This document shows positions 1 through 11,323 of a DNA stretch of 64,000 bases, piece after piece. Source of the DNA: Nilaparvata lugens. Taxonomy: Eukaryota > Arthropoda > Insecta > Hemiptera > Delphacidae. The position numbers and the translations under genes are program-made. The DNA is taken from contig NC_052510.1 in assembly GCF_014356525.2 (NCBI RefSeq), positions 56,403,845 through 56,467,844 on the forward strand, written 5' to 3'. The notes beneath the pieces were generated by a model. It ran no database searches, was not told the origin of the DNA, and saw nothing but the letters and a program-made list of their open reading frames with translations. The first letter of the stretch is position 1. The number at the start of each line of letters is the position of its first letter.

Positions 1-1
1 C

Positions 2-802
2 ATGCACCCGCACCAATGGACACCACCGAAGGAGACAAAGGACCCCAAAATTTTTGACCGAGAGGATAACATGCAGGACCGGAGGAGCGCCCACCGCAAG
101 GCCCGGAGACGGAAGCACCCGAGGACACCGGACGGCCGACATCAAGACGGAGGGGACAACATGCAGGAGAAGAAGAAGATGCATCGCAAGGCCCGGAGGC
201 GGAAGAAGCGACGAAGGAGGAACCACGCGCGCGCATACCGGCCGCATGCACGGTACAAACGCCCGAGGAGGATTCCGGACCGAGACCAGGAAGGAGGTCA
301 GGAAGAGAAGGACGGCGTGCATCCGCGGCACATACGCTTCAAGAGGGCCAATCAGCGATGTGACCGGCAAATTGGATCGAATGAATGGATTAAAACTGAT
401 GCTACTAAAAGGACAAATATGGATTCATGCCTGGATAATAATGGAGTGGACTACTTGTGGAGATTAATTAAGGATAAACGGTGGCTAATAAGATTGGAAG
501 AATTAAAAAATAATATTAAGAAAGTGAAAGTACCTGGATATTATGCTATTGAAAAGATGATAAATGTTTGGATAGGGTGTTTAATGTTTGTTATAACGGC
601 TGTGATATTAATAAAAGAGTGTGTTGTAGATATGAGGGAAAATATTATATTGTTATTATTAAATGAATCTATGATTGATAATTGGAAATTTAATATTATA
701 AAAATGTTTATTGTTGTAAGCCTATTGAGTTATAATGAGCCGAGATCAAGAATATTAAATGAACATAAGAGGAAAGATGAATTAAAATTACATGATGATT
801 AG
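2..802 (+). CDS. Unrecognised 266-codon open frame, basic then hydrophobic; may be transposon remnant
   Basis: I do not recognise this frame. It is open from the window edge, so the true start may lie outside. The first ~115 residues are extremely rich in Arg, Lys, His and Pro and contain an internal repeat: a DNMQ...HRKARRRK block occurs near residues 23-36 and again near 53-68. From about residue 125 the composition changes to AT-rich codons, with a hydrophobic stretch around residues 184-206 (WIGCLMFVITAVILI) that could be a membrane segment. DNA composition shifts at the same place, near base 370, from GC-rich to AT-rich, which suggests a junction between two sequences rather than one gene. 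A second frame (54-467) is also open through the GC-rich part, as expected when stop codons are rare by composition. A retrotransposon end is possible. Confidence that it is a translated gene is low. Confidence 0.2.
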   Translation: MHPHQWTPPKETKDPKIFDREDNMQDRRSAHRKARRRKHPRTPDGRHQDGGDNMQEKKKMHRKARRRKKRRRRNHARAYRPHARYKRPRRIPDRDQEGGQEEKDGVHPRHIRFKRANQRCDRQIGSNEWIKTDATKRTNMDSCLDNNGVDYLWRLIKDKRWLIRLEELKNNIKKVKVPGYYAIEKMINVWIGCLMFVITAVILIKECVVDMRENIILLLLNESMIDNWKFNIIKMFIVVSLLSYNEPRSRILNEHKRKDELKLHDD

Positions 803-3800
803 AATAAGAATGGATTGAAAGGAATTATCATAAATGAAGCTTGGAATTATTTAAAGGAGTATACAAGATACAAGGGCTTTAAATTTATGATGAAAAAATT
901 ATCAATAGGACAGCCTCACAAATCAACAGCAGATAACCTAGCCAGCCTACAACAGCTACAAGCAGAAAACCAAAAGATACGGGAAAGCCACGAAATTTCT
1001 ACAAACCACATCACAGAATTTGAAATAAATATGATAAGAAATCAAGGAAAACATTATTATCAAACCGATTACTGACCTTCCTTAATAAATTTAATCTTGG
1101 CATAGGACCGCATGGCAACAATCCAATGTTTTAATTCCTTCCAGCCGTTAGAAGCCTGCAATAAGGAAAAGAACAATTTTTAAATATGTAATTAAATTAT
1201 ATACATCAGATAAAAAAGGACACAAGCGGGGATAGTAAAATTAAAATTTGTAAATTACCTTTTTAAGAGAATAAATTGAGCAGTTAGGTTAATAATTATG
1301 AAAGTCGATAGCAAATTCTGATGTAACATGTAACACTATGAATTGTAGAACAGCGAACAGCTGACCAAAGCCACCCAAATCAAATGAATGTAATATCTGT
1401 TGAACATATGTTTATAAAAAGAAGTACTGTACCCAAAGAGTTATTTATTATTGTTATTTATTATATTTATTAATGTCGATATATTTATTTATATGTTTTA
1501 TATTTATTACTTTTAATTATGCCACGTTTGTTACCTGAAAAGACTTAAAGTGAATACCAGTTACCAAAACCAAAGAGCCATTAGCAAAAGAAAGTATTGT
1601 ACCTGATGTATAGAAAATTATTTATATTAAGACCTAAGAAATACTATAAGATATAAGCCCAGAAGTTTATGAATCGAAATTATTGTCTAAAAGGAATCAT
1701 TTATGAGAATTATGAAATGTGTGTAGTTAAGTTGGCAGCCCTGCAAGCGGCGAATTCAAAAATTACTGTGTTGTAAATGGTGTCAGGAGGAGTACGTTTA
1801 GAAGTTTATATTTATGATATTTTTATGTGTGTTGAGGAGGAGAATTTGTTATTGTTTTTGATAAAGGTATAAAGGAGATGCAGCAAATATGACTGCGAAA
1901 TGTGATAGAAGTAGGAGAGTATAATTTATAAATAAAGTATAGTGTATATCAGTGTATTTGAAGGGTGGGTTTTCATTAAAAACATTGTGATTCTCAAATA
2001 TTTTGAATTCAAACCCAGGGGCGTGTGTAACATCTTAAATCTGGGTAGATGAAAAGCCCTAACAGAAATAGTAATAGGTCTAAAAATAAAGTAATTGGCT
2101 AATATCGCCAAGCAGATAATAAACAAGATTAGATAGCATCAGCTTGTTCTGGCTAAATGGTACAAGAACTTAAAAAGGATTTGAAGGAAGTTTACTACTC
2201 ATAAATAGATTATTTATAAAATATTTGAAGATTGAGGTTATATAGATGTATTCACGGATCGGTGACCTAGAGATCGATCAAACCGAAGAACGTAGAATCT
2301 GACCAAAACCCCTTGGCAGAGCTTTATTGCATTCGGATGGTGTGCAATGTGAAAAAACACCCGTCCACGTGGCTAATTATTAGTTAGCATGGAATTAATA
2401 TTAATATATATAATATTAACTAGCATGCAAAGAGCATAAATAAAAAACCAAATAAAAATAATTTAATGTATTCAGGAAATAAGAGTTACCAGGCGCATGA
2501 ATACCTAATAAAATTTGCATGCACCAATAGTAAAACGGCAGTTAATAGGCGGCAACTGTAGGCCAATTTAAAAATATTTATATATATTTATATAAGTGTA
2601 GTAGATTTTGTGTAAAAATTTGTGTAATCTATATTATCAATATGGCTCGAATGCAAAGAAATTATTAATCATATAATCTAAGCAATATTTTGGCATTTTT
2701 TGTAAGATCTATTTGAATTTAATGGCGGAGGATTGAGATATTTAAATTTTATGCTAATTTGAAAGTCGGAAAGAGGATCTGTAAAACTTGAGAAAGAAGA
2801 ACCAGCACTCGCCAGCCAGATGCCACCATAAGAGGACCCCAAATATTTTAGAGCGAAGTACCTTACTAATGATTTTGTAAAATCAAAGTTAAAGTAAATT
2901 ATTAAATTTCTTAAAAGACTTCGTGATGCTATTGTGAAGCAGAAGTCATTTTTCATCTTAATTAAATTTATAACCCCTGGAGGAGACGATTCCGGCTACC
3001 ATATTCCCGGACCACATGGAGTTGGATCGACATCGGCGGCTTACAAGAAGATTTTCGACACGTGAGTGATTAAATTTGAATTTAGTGATGGGCGCCCTAG
3101 TGCTTCGAAATAATCTGATGATCAAAGCTAGCTCGCCGAAAGGGTTATTATAAATTGAGAAATTAATAAGAGTAATACTTGCGCAAGTAAAAATTAGTAT
3201 TAAAGGTATTTAATTGAAAGAAAAATATATAGATCAATATTTTAGAAATTTCTATTTAATCAATGAAGTACGAAATCTAGGCTATTAAAACATATGCATA
3301 TAATATTTAATTTTTTGCAATACAATTTGCGATGATTTATCATAGTTCTAATTCACTAGATGAATGGCTCTACCTATTCCGTCAGGTGCCGAATCTTGCA
3401 CCCTGAGATAAAAATGTATATGAGATACAAATAAATCTACTAAATACTAGAGATTTTAATTATATATATATTTGGATTATTAGTGGCTAATTTATCAAGC
3501 TGATCTTAGAGCACATATTTTTGATTGAATTATCCAAGTCGACAAGTATTAGCAAGTACATGTCGCAGCTACATGCAAAAGAATGCATATGATTTCAAGA
3601 TAAAGGCACATGGTAATGATTCGTGCCATAAATCTAGAATATAAAGTTTAGCCTGTGATATTTTGCTGATATAAAATTATTGTTCTATTTTTTATATTAT
3701 ATTTTTTATCGCTCTATATATATTTTTTTGCCTCGATTGATCTTTGCATTATTTGTGTAATATATGTGTGAAATTTTCATGGTGTGCAATTTATTTTTTA

Positions 3801-4086
3801 TTCCTCATCTCTATAGTATAAGTATCATTTTTATATATATTTATTATTTATTGAATTACAAAAGTTATAGGAGAAGCCCATATCTAGGCCTATCAAGATT
3901 TTTTAAGACTGAATACTATTAGAAAAACCACGACCTAATTATATTAAATCTCATGCTTTACCGACTGATGCCAAGCAGGAGGCTAATCGTTATTTAAATA
4001 TAAAGAATAACGTGACAGTATGAATGGATATAGTAACTATATTGTAGATGGTTACTATTCTTAATAGAGGTGGAGAAAGGAGAGCT
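803..4086. other. AT-rich intergenic sequence, no supported gene
   Basis: No frame longer than about 90 codons looks protein-like. The 86-codon frame at 815-1075 follows the first frame but matches nothing I recognise. A GC-richer segment at about 2975-3065 ends in a good splice-donor look-alike (gacac|gtgagt) at 3061-3066 and could be an orphan or retroelement leader exon; this is weak. A run reading tgggcgccc at 3088-3096 resembles a retroelement primer-binding site, but no paired long terminal repeats were found. Confidence 0.4.
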
Positions 4087-4162
4087 ATTGAATGAAAAAG
4101 ACTAAGAAATTGTCAAAAAAAAAACACAGATTTATTGATACTTAGAAAGACCGGTTTCGGTT

Positions 4163-4173
4163 ATTACACCATT
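4163..4173. repeat. Left target-site duplication of the SINE
   Basis: ATTACACCATT, repeated exactly at 4385-4395. Together they bracket the SINE and fix its ends. Confidence 0.8.
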
Positions 4174-4384
4174 AAAAAAGTAAATTCGTATGGCTTTTGT
4201 TGGTGGGGAGTCCCCTTCGGGAAAGTGCCACCGCCTGAATATATAATTTAAGCCGTCAATGTGCCTTACGATAACACGGGAGTGATCTGGTTAAAAAACT
4301 TTTGGTATTGAGAGGGTTTGAACCCGGGATCTTTATGCTGCTACGCAAGCAATCTATCCACTAGACCACGGATCACTCCGTGTA
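4174..4384 (-). mobile_element. tRNA-derived SINE (type 1) inserted in foldback arm
   Basis: Read on the minus strand, the head is a tRNA-like RNA polymerase III promoter: A box TGGTCTAGTGG at 4358-4368 and B box GGTTCAAACCC at 4314-4324. The opening GGAGTGATC is complemented by GATCACTCC about 80 bases later, like an acceptor stem. The body runs to a T-rich end near 4174. The copy is bounded by an 11-bp direct repeat, ATTACACCATT, at 4163-4173 and 4385-4395; this sequence belongs to the foldback arm and so marks the insertion site. It is not a functional tRNA gene, because the body continues well past the tRNA-like region. Confidence 0.8.
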
Positions 4385-4515
4385 ATTACACCATTGTCAA
4401 TCTCTGATAAACTGAATTTATCAGAGATTGACAATGGTGTAATAACCGAAACCGGTCTTTCTGAGTATCAATAAATCTGTGGTTTTTGACAATTTCTTAG
4501 TCTTTTTCATTCAAT

Positions 4516-6105
4516 ATGAATAATATGAAGAGATCTATGTTGTCCTCTATATCATCATAGCTCTTGTGGGTGAAGAAGTTTCTCAATATGCTCAGTTATC
4601 GGTCGTGCAGTCAATTATTGAAAATGGATGTGGTATTTATACTGAAGAAGGACAGATAGATATAGTATTTATTCATATCATAGGTGGAGAAAGAAAAGAT
4701 GGGTTTTCATGGAAATATCATCACTTTTGATAGGAAAGGAGTTCAGGTTATCATGAAGAGATTAGGTAATCTTGAATACCATCACCTTTTATTGGTGAAG
4801 GATATTTGATATAATCATTAATCTCAATTTATGGTTATGTTTTATGACTTGAATTGATAGTTCTCCATTGCTTTCAAAGTTATCAATTTCATCGTTAATT
4901 ATGTCACCAATGTTGCATTTTCATCACTCACTCTTTGGGCAAGCTGTATCTCTGATACTACTTATGAGAAGTTTTTCCTGTAAGTATTATATCATTAACT
5001 TTTTAATTTCTCATAATTCTTCATAGGGCTACAGTTTTTGGCTTGAGCCTGTGCTACATATCTGATATCTGTGCTATACATATCCGATATCTACATAGAT
5101 GATTTTGATTTGTGTAAATATTCTCAATGATTGAATAAATAAATGAATAGCATATCAGAAAAGAGTGATATAAAATATATGAACAATGAAAAGTATAGGA
5201 GAGGAGAAAATGAACAATAATATAATATTTCAACTGATTAACTGATTTCATTTATAATGTTTGTGAATATGATGAGTGAATCAAATTACTCATGTGTGAA
5301 TACAAAGGCGAAAAATTACATAACATCTAAATTCAACAGCTTGAAAATAATAATGAGAAGATATCATACTTATTACCTGTTTGTGAAATGCCTGTATTTT
5401 GAACAGTATTGATTACTGTTCACTCAACTCAGTAATTTCAAATTTGGAAATTTAAAACAGGAAAAATAGGCCTGATTTTGACATTTCATGCAACTTTCAT
5501 GTTCTTTATTTGGAACGTAGAATGCAAAGTAGGTTAATTGTAATGTCAAATTATGCAACTCAATGGTTTGAAGTGAGCCAGATGGCTGGAAGATAATCCA
5601 TAGAAAAAACTTCTGAGCCTCCTAAATTTTTGAAAGTCTAAACAAAACAGAACAACCTGTCTATCACACTGAAGCATACAATATCAAAAATAACATTTGA
5701 AAAGGAATACTCTGAAAATTATTCGACATTGACAAAAATCCTGTTTCCTTTTTCCCACCTGAATTGAATTTATTTCGAGCCCAGTGAACCAAAAACGTTT
5801 CTAACATGACGTGGTTGTGGATTTGACAGATGTTTTGATTTTTCTTCTTCAATAATAATATATTTTATTGTTACCATATCTGTGACCGAGTTTATTTTAT
5901 TTGAGCTCTGAAGTGGACACATGAGCATCTCATTCTAGGTCACTAATTTTGTATTCAGAGTTGAAATTCAAACAAATAATTTCTCAATTAAATTTTTAAT
6001 TCAGAGTTTGTCATTAGTCGGAGTGTAATCTTTGAGCAAAGTTTTGAACAACGCAATCCGACATCGATAAATTTTTAATTTTTTTGAATAAGTATCGTAT
6101 TTGTT
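4516..6105. other. AT-rich sequence, no supported feature
   Basis: Only short frames (65 and 62 codons) with no recognisable motif. No inverted repeat or tRNA-like promoter stood out. Confidence 0.4.
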
Positions 6106-6471
6106 CTATAGTGAGGTCCACGTTATGATGACAGTGTTTGCTTAGCAATGATATTGCTATCATTCAACAAAGCGGATAGCGCTATCTCTTTCTCGCTTTG
6201 CTCTGTTGCCAGATCGTCTTTTAACAATGTGGAATTAATAATTAACAAAATATTTCATCTTAACTATGAAAATTCATTATGAAATTATTGAAAAATACAA
6301 TTTCTTGCTTAATAGAATATAATTGATTATTATGAACGAGAATGAATAGTTTATATTACAACAATAAACCTTTATCAGCTACCGTCTATAGAAGGCATTG
6401 GCAAGACAACGATCGGCAACGTTGTTTTTCTATCTTTCTCCACTGCCATTATAACGTGGACCTCACTATAG
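6106..6471. mobile_element. TIR MITE, copy 1 (CTATAGTGAGG family)
   Basis: A 366-bp non-coding element with terminal inverted repeats of about 28 bp beginning CTATAGTGAGGTCCACG on both strands. The right arm reads cactgccattataacgtgg. A second copy at 37985-38220 has the same termini and an unrelated or deleted interior. The palindromic TATA at each tip would suit a TA target duplication (Tc1/mariner-type), but the exact target duplication cannot be separated from the tip. Confidence 0.75.
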
Positions 6472-6669
6472 TTTATGAGTATAGAGAAATTTGATTACCC
6501 ACAACACAATGTTCCTAACTGTTATAACCATGGAATACCTATTCAAAGTTCATTTTTTTCTAAAATTGGATAAAACATCACTAGAGTGACAGAAACAACT
6601 GGATTAACAAAGGATGAAACATAGTAGAGCTTGAACGATCAGATTTATCTCAACCAATACAGAATTATC

Positions 6670-6838
6670 TCGGGCCACTCCCGTGTTTCGGATGGACACG
6701 TTAAGCCGTCGGTCCCGGCTGCCTAAAAAGTAGTCGTTAGGTCATGTCAGAGGCCCTGAAATTGATCAGTTGCGACCTGAAAACTCTGACACCAGACCTG
6801 AGCCAGCCAGGTCACTCGATATTATTATTATTATTATT
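6670..6838 (+). mobile_element. SINE with (ATT)n tail and 14-bp target duplication
   Basis: The core contains cgttaagccgtcggtcccgg, followed by a segment rich in gtcagaggccctg and ending in (att)n at 6820-6838. I recognise this core as one shared by many invertebrate SINEs, from memory. The copy is flanked by AATACAGAATTATC at 6656-6669 and AATACAGAATTACC at 6839-6852 (13 of 14 identical), the signature of LINE-driven insertion. No intact A/B boxes were identified at its 5' end, so it may be 5'-truncated. A spurious 71-codon frame crosses it. Confidence 0.8.
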
Positions 6839-6989
6839 AATACAGAATTACCAATCCAGTTCAATCTTGAATTCGTTACAGTATTTCCTTATACCATTGT
6901 TTTTTCATGTTTTTGTTACATTTCCTATTGATTACGTATACTTATCTCGTTACCTGTAACTATTCATTGATCTTCTATTGCTTTGTTTG

Positions 6990-7345
6990 CTGTTTAAATC
7001 TTCATGTATGTATGAACCGTCAATTGGGGAGGAGCTTGTCTAGGCCAATGGCAGACGTTCACCTTGATAGGTCACGGCTTCCACCAATCTCAGTGCTCGG
7101 CCTTCAGCTTACTATAAATTTTGCTCTCTCTACTTCAGTTTTAGTTTACCAGAGATTGTTAATGGTGTAACAACTGGAGCAAGTATTTCTATTTCTAATA
7201 AGACTGTGGTTTGACAATATAGAGTCTACAGATGGGAATAAACTGGAAGTTGCATTTATTCGTTTGATAATAATCAATATGAAGTATTTTTATCAAGTAT
7301 GGATAACTTCCACAATATTTCCTTCTCAACTACTCAGAAATATCC
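6990..7345 (+). mobile_element. Single-arm relative of family D
   Basis: Positions 7140-7220 are a diverged single copy of the family D right arm (agtttaccagagattgttaa ... actgtggtttgacaat). The segment at 7265-7340 resembles the family D 3' end (ccacaatatttccttctcaac). Upstream, 7030-7130 (gcttgtctaggccaatggc ... actataaattttgc) aligns by eye with 52385-52465, which also sits just upstream of an arm. This looks like an older, longer, non-foldback member, possibly the parent unit of family D. Confidence 0.5.
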
Positions 7346-7618
7346 TCTGCTGCTTTCGTAAATACAGTATAATCAGTTGTAATTAGTACAAATATTGAGG
7401 ACACGTTAGAATAGCTGAAAAATCATCAATAAATAAGGAAGAATGTTACTTCATTTTCGATAATTTCCTGCAATAGATTTTGAGAAAAGTTCGGAATCAT
7501 TATGATACTTTAGTTTCTGTTCTCAGTGTAAAGGACGTTACATGTAAATTCCGTAGATGGTTCAAATCAATTTTTAATTTTTTCATGAGAATTCTGCATT
7601 CTATTTATTTATTTTTTC

Positions 7619-7752
7619 ATTGGAACATACAATATCACTCTCAACTATGAATTATTGGGAAAGGAACAACAGGCTTAAAGCCCAAAACTGCTCCTTTCCA
7701 AATTTAGATAGAAATTATTGTCCAAAAATAGGTTATGTTTACACTTCATGAT
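7619..7752 (-). mobile_element. LINE 3'-UTR fragment (family H)
   Basis: On the minus strand it reads as a retroposon 3' end: ...caaatttggaaaggagcag, gggctttaagcctgttgttc, then an AAATAAAT-rich tail. Related pieces occur at 10500-10705 (-), 12331-12445 (+), 24160-24257 (+), 26570-26705 (-) and 54720-54825 (-). All lack coding sequence, so they are 5'-truncated copies of one or a few LINE families. Confidence 0.6.
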
Positions 7753-7791
7753 TTTTGCCCAATTTTGAGTCCAAAATATTTATAAATTACA

Positions 7792-8905
7792 GAGAGGGAG
7801 AGAACTTCATGTTTTGTTTTTGGATCTGTAAAAAGCCTATGATAGTGTTCCAGTGAATAAGATATGGGAAGCTTTCAAAGAAGCGAGAATTAGTACTCCC
7901 CTCATCAATGCCATGAAAACTCTTTACAAGAATAGCAGTAGCAGGGTAAAGATTGAAAACCAGCTGTCAGAAGCGTTTACTGTAGATAAAGGCCTTAGAC
8001 AAGGTTGTCCCATCTCACCCACACTTTTCAAGATATACGTAAGCCAAGCCTTGGAGGTGTGGTCACGCAAGTGTAGAAGTATGGGTGTACTACTGAATGA
8101 AGAAAATATATATACTCTACTATTTGCAGATGACCAGGTCCTCCTAGCTGAAGATGAAGAGGATGTTGTCATATATGACAAGGCTGCTCATAGAGAAGTA
8201 TAAAAAATGGGGCCTGGAAATCAGTGAAGAGAAATGGCAATATATGGTGGTTGGATGAGAAGGAAATTCATTGAACATTGACGGCACCACGGAAATTGCA
8301 AATGTCAAAGAATGCCGGTACTTAGGTATGACAATAAAGGATGATGGACGGGATGAGAGAGAGATTGGATACAGGATTGCAAAGGGGAGAGTTTTAACAA
8401 GGAAGCTACATTCAATACTTTAGACAGATGATATATCTGAAAGAGTAAAGGAACAGGTTTTCAAAACAATTGTGATGAGCTGTGTAACTTATGAGGCGGA
8501 AGTAAGGACATTAACCAAGAGACTAAACAAAGATTATTGGCTATGGAGATGAATTACTGGAGATGTTGCCAGCTGACCTTGAGACATAGGGTGAGAAATG
8601 AGGTTATAAGGGAGAAAATGAAATTGGACAGGTCAGTGGTGGATGAGGTGAAGGAAAACAACTGCAGTGGTACGGACATCTCAGAAGAATGAGCCCCAGT
8701 CGCATACCAAAGAAGGTATATGAGTGGATTCCGGCTGAGAGGACGACACGAGGACGACCACGGACGGTTTGGCAGCAAAACATAGAAGAGGCCATGGAGA
8801 GCAGGGGCATCCAACAAGACGTATGGAGAGATAGAGGCAGATGGCGTGTCTAGTGCGGGAAACGGCCGGGAAGGCTGTAGAAACCCGCGTATAAGGTGTA
8901 AGGTG
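7792..8905 (+). pseudogene. Non-LTR retrotransposon reverse transcriptase, 5'-truncated and decayed
   Basis: Reverse transcriptase remnant of a LINE. It begins inside the palm domain: a reading of LHVLFLDL-stop-KAYDSVPVNKI around 7807-7865 covers motif A, where the F-x-D and KAYD residues survive but a stop sits between them. The best open part (7853-8203, 116 codons) carries the GLRQGCPISPTLF motif B region and the catalytic FADD of motif C (bases 8124-8135). Downstream, the frame shifts and meets stops, yet conserved pieces remain: KECRYLGMTI near 8310 and GHLRRMSPSRIPKKVYEW near 8680-8730, typical of the C-terminal part of RTE-like and other LINE proteins. The 3' end has a short ggtgta/aggtgt tandem near 8898. 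It cannot encode an active enzyme. The exact clade is uncertain. Confidence 0.85.
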
Positions 8906-9290
8906 TAGGGTATATATTTATAAACTATTCTATTCTACTTAGCTGAGTTGAATGGAAATATTTGAAGATGTAAAAATGAGGAATCCAAGTTTCAGTTCTT
9001 CACCTATTTTTACCACAATATAACCTTCACAACTACACATAAAATGAAACATACGGACAAGAGAAACAGCTTCAAAACACTATCAGAAGACCTAATGAGA
9101 CTTTCCTGATGAAAACAAACTCCATTGTCAAATTGCATCGTAGTAGCGCTCTTGAAGAATAATTTATTAGACCACTCCATCATCAAGCCATCACATTTGA
9201 ATTCCTAAACTCATATCTAGTTTCAAAATAATCGGGTCATTCCCTTCGAGATGAGCTACGATGTTTACAAATAATATTCTCATACTCTTC
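8906..9290. other. AT-rich spacer with a family D-like 3' end
   Basis: Positions 9010-9046 (ttttaccacaatataacctt ... acaactacacataaaa) resemble the family D 3' terminus without an arm next to it. Nothing else assignable. Confidence 0.4.
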
Positions 9291-10017
9291 AAGCTTTCTC
9301 ATCCCTCATCCGACCTCCCACCCTCTTGACAGTTCCTTTTCATCTATATTTCGCCCTCTCATCCACTCCCCTGCATTCCCACCCATTCCCTTTCTAACCC
9401 TTTCATTTCGTTTCATCCACTTTTTCCCTCCCATTCCCTTCTACTCACTTTCATGAATCCCCTTTCCCCTCTCACTCTTTCTCTCTTCCTTTCTCCATCA
9501 CTCTCTTTCTCCATCTATCTCTCTATCTTTCTCCATCACTCTCTCTCTCTCTCATTTGGTAGAGAGTTAGTGGGGAGGATATTTTTAATATTCTTTCCGA
9601 AGAATGGACATTGATATGTCCAAAGCTCCGCCAATTTATGTAGATGCATAACAATATAATTATCTATAGTTATTATATTACAAATTACTTTTTCATATCA
9701 TATACAGTTCAATACTTATTTTCTTAGTCTATATTATGTAAATTCATCTATAATTTTGCTGTATTATAAGTTATTGTATATAAGTATATAAGCCAGTATA
9801 TATTGTGATCTACATAAATAAAGTACTCAATCAATCAATCTCTCTCTCTCTGTAAATAAATGCAGAGATTCTTTTATACTCTCTCACTCTCACTCTCTCA
9901 CACTCTCTCTCTGTAAATAAATGCAGATATTCTATTCTATTCTCTCTCTCTCTCTTCCCTATCTATCTCAATCTCTCTCACCCCCTCCCATTCCGTTCCA
10001 TCTCTCTCCCACACACA
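9290..10017. repeat. CT-rich low-complexity tract interrupted by a retroposon tail
   Basis: Imperfect pyrimidine runs (ctctct, tctctctt, ccctctcac) at 9290-9550 and 9840-10010. Between them lies the repeat at 9555-9840. Confidence 0.8.
9555..9840 (+). mobile_element. Retroposon 3' end with (CAAT)n tail, copy 1
   Basis: Starts tttggtagagagttagtgg and ends taaataaagtactcaatcaa, with an AATAAA signal followed by a CAAT tandem tail. A nearly identical copy lies at 44698-45001, which suggests recent mobility. It contains no coding sequence and is probably the 3' UTR of a 5'-truncated LINE. Confidence 0.7.
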
Positions 10018-10376
10018 TCACGTGACAACACAGCGCGTAAGATAAACGATTCACTTGCCTGCTATGCTTTTCAAGCCGGGCTTAACCGGGCAGAAAGTTT
10101 ATTGGACGAAGCACATGCATCATGTGATGGCAGGGCATGACACCTCGCGAAGGATAAGGCCATGCGTCCAATCAATCTTCAGCTGGCTCCATTTTTCCCC
10201 TTCATTGTGACGTCACATGTCCGTTATCCGACGATGTCTCCATGAATTTTGACGCGGGATCAACTTTTATGCCACCGTCTTCTTCCCAACAGTGCGATTC
10301 AGTTAAAACTGTCAGCATTGGTTAGATATGAAGCATTGGTGTTATCTATGAGGAATGCTGACTGTTTAAAGTGAGT
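10018..10376 (+). promoter_or_regulatory. Candidate host promoter and first exon
   Basis: A GC-richer, repeat-free island amid CT tracts. It contains the palindrome TCACGTGA (E-box) at 10018-10025, a perfect cAMP-response element GTGACGTCAC at 10207-10216, an arthropod-type initiator TCAGTT at 10299-10304, and a strong splice donor look-alike (AAA|gtgagt) at 10370/10371. The implied first exon, about 10301-10370, would be non-coding. This is inference from motifs only: no downstream exon was identified in the window, and the element order could be chance. Confidence 0.3.
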
Positions 10377-11190
10377 CTCATTATTTTCCTTCGTGAGATT
10401 ACATACCGGTGGCTTCGAGAATTTCGAATGAATGATTCATTCAGTTTCTTTGATTCATTTTTAATCAATCATTTTCCATTCACTTATTTTCACTCATTCA
10501 TTTCTATTTATCAATTTTTATCCATTCATTTATTTGGAAGTATCTTTTAATCTATTTATTTTATCCATTTTCTGTGAATACAATTATTACAAATCATATA
10601 GATATGATCGGAAGAGAACAACAGGCATGGCCCAAATCTATTCTGTTCCCAAATTTTGATAATGAATAGCATGTCTGAAAACAATGGGTCATGTTTTTAA
10701 AAAATTTGCACTCAATTATCACCGCACTTTGAATTAATTGAGCTACCTATTTCGGAAAATTTTGAAGCCAAAAATACACACAAGTTTCTACTAAGGATAC
10801 CAATGGAACTAGCTATTTTCTAGATCGAAGAATTATATTCAATCTTCCATCATCAAGGTATCTTGTTTCAAAGAGTCACAATGAAATGAAAGATTGAATT
10901 TCTCTATCCAAATTGCAATACGAAGCTTAAATCACTTGAAAATTCCTGATGCTTGTTTTTGAATACCCGCTATTAGAATATGAGCAAAATTCAATGAATC
11001 TCTGGAATGACTTATCATAAGGAAGATTTCAAAGAATTCGCTGTATATCCACTAATAACCAAGTTACTTTAGAAACTTACTTTTATAAACGATCAAGGGT
11101 AATTCAATACTAAAACAATAATTAAAGTTCAATCGTGTACTCAAAAATTACGATTAATATTGTCAATTTGTCAAATATGTTGGCAGTGCC
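10377..11190. other. AT-rich sequence with an old LINE 3'-UTR fragment
   Basis: About 10500-10705 is a diverged minus-strand family H fragment (agaacaacaggcatggccc). The rest holds no supported feature. Confidence 0.4.
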
Positions 11191-11194
11191 AAAT

Positions 11195-11323
11195 ATTACA
11201 TTGATAATATTGTTGTACTCAAGTTAAAATCAATGTCTATTTGTATTGTATACTCTTGTGATTAATATTGTACAAATATGTATTTGTAATTTTGGCAATA
11301 AATTCAATTCAATTCAATTCAAT
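11195..11323 (+). mobile_element. LINE 3' tail with (ATTCA)n
   Basis: A segment ending gtaattttggcaataaattc followed by four AATTC/ATTCA units. AATAAA plus a short pentamer tandem is characteristic of a 5'-truncated LINE 3' end. Confidence 0.55.

Larger units (their letters stand above)
4087..4515 (+). mobile_element. Family D foldback element, copy 1, with nested SINE
   Basis: Two inverted arms of about 100 bp. The left arm runs attgaatgaaaaagac ... gaccggtttcggttattacac and the right arm is its reverse complement ending tctttttcattcaat. The same arms recur at 12561, 48387 and 50301. In this copy the left arm is interrupted by a tRNA-derived SINE at 4174-4384, so without the insertion the element would be about 220 bp. 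The 3' extension seen in other copies (to ...caactacacaaaaa) is missing after 4530, and no convincing target duplication is seen, so this copy is probably rearranged at its right end. It has no coding capacity. Confidence 0.8.

Noticed and set aside
3088..3096. Retroelement primer-binding site (tgggcgccc)
   Set aside because: No paired long terminal repeats around it.
4310..4384. Functional tRNA gene on the minus strand
   Set aside because: A and B boxes are present, but the unit extends into a SINE body and has target duplications.
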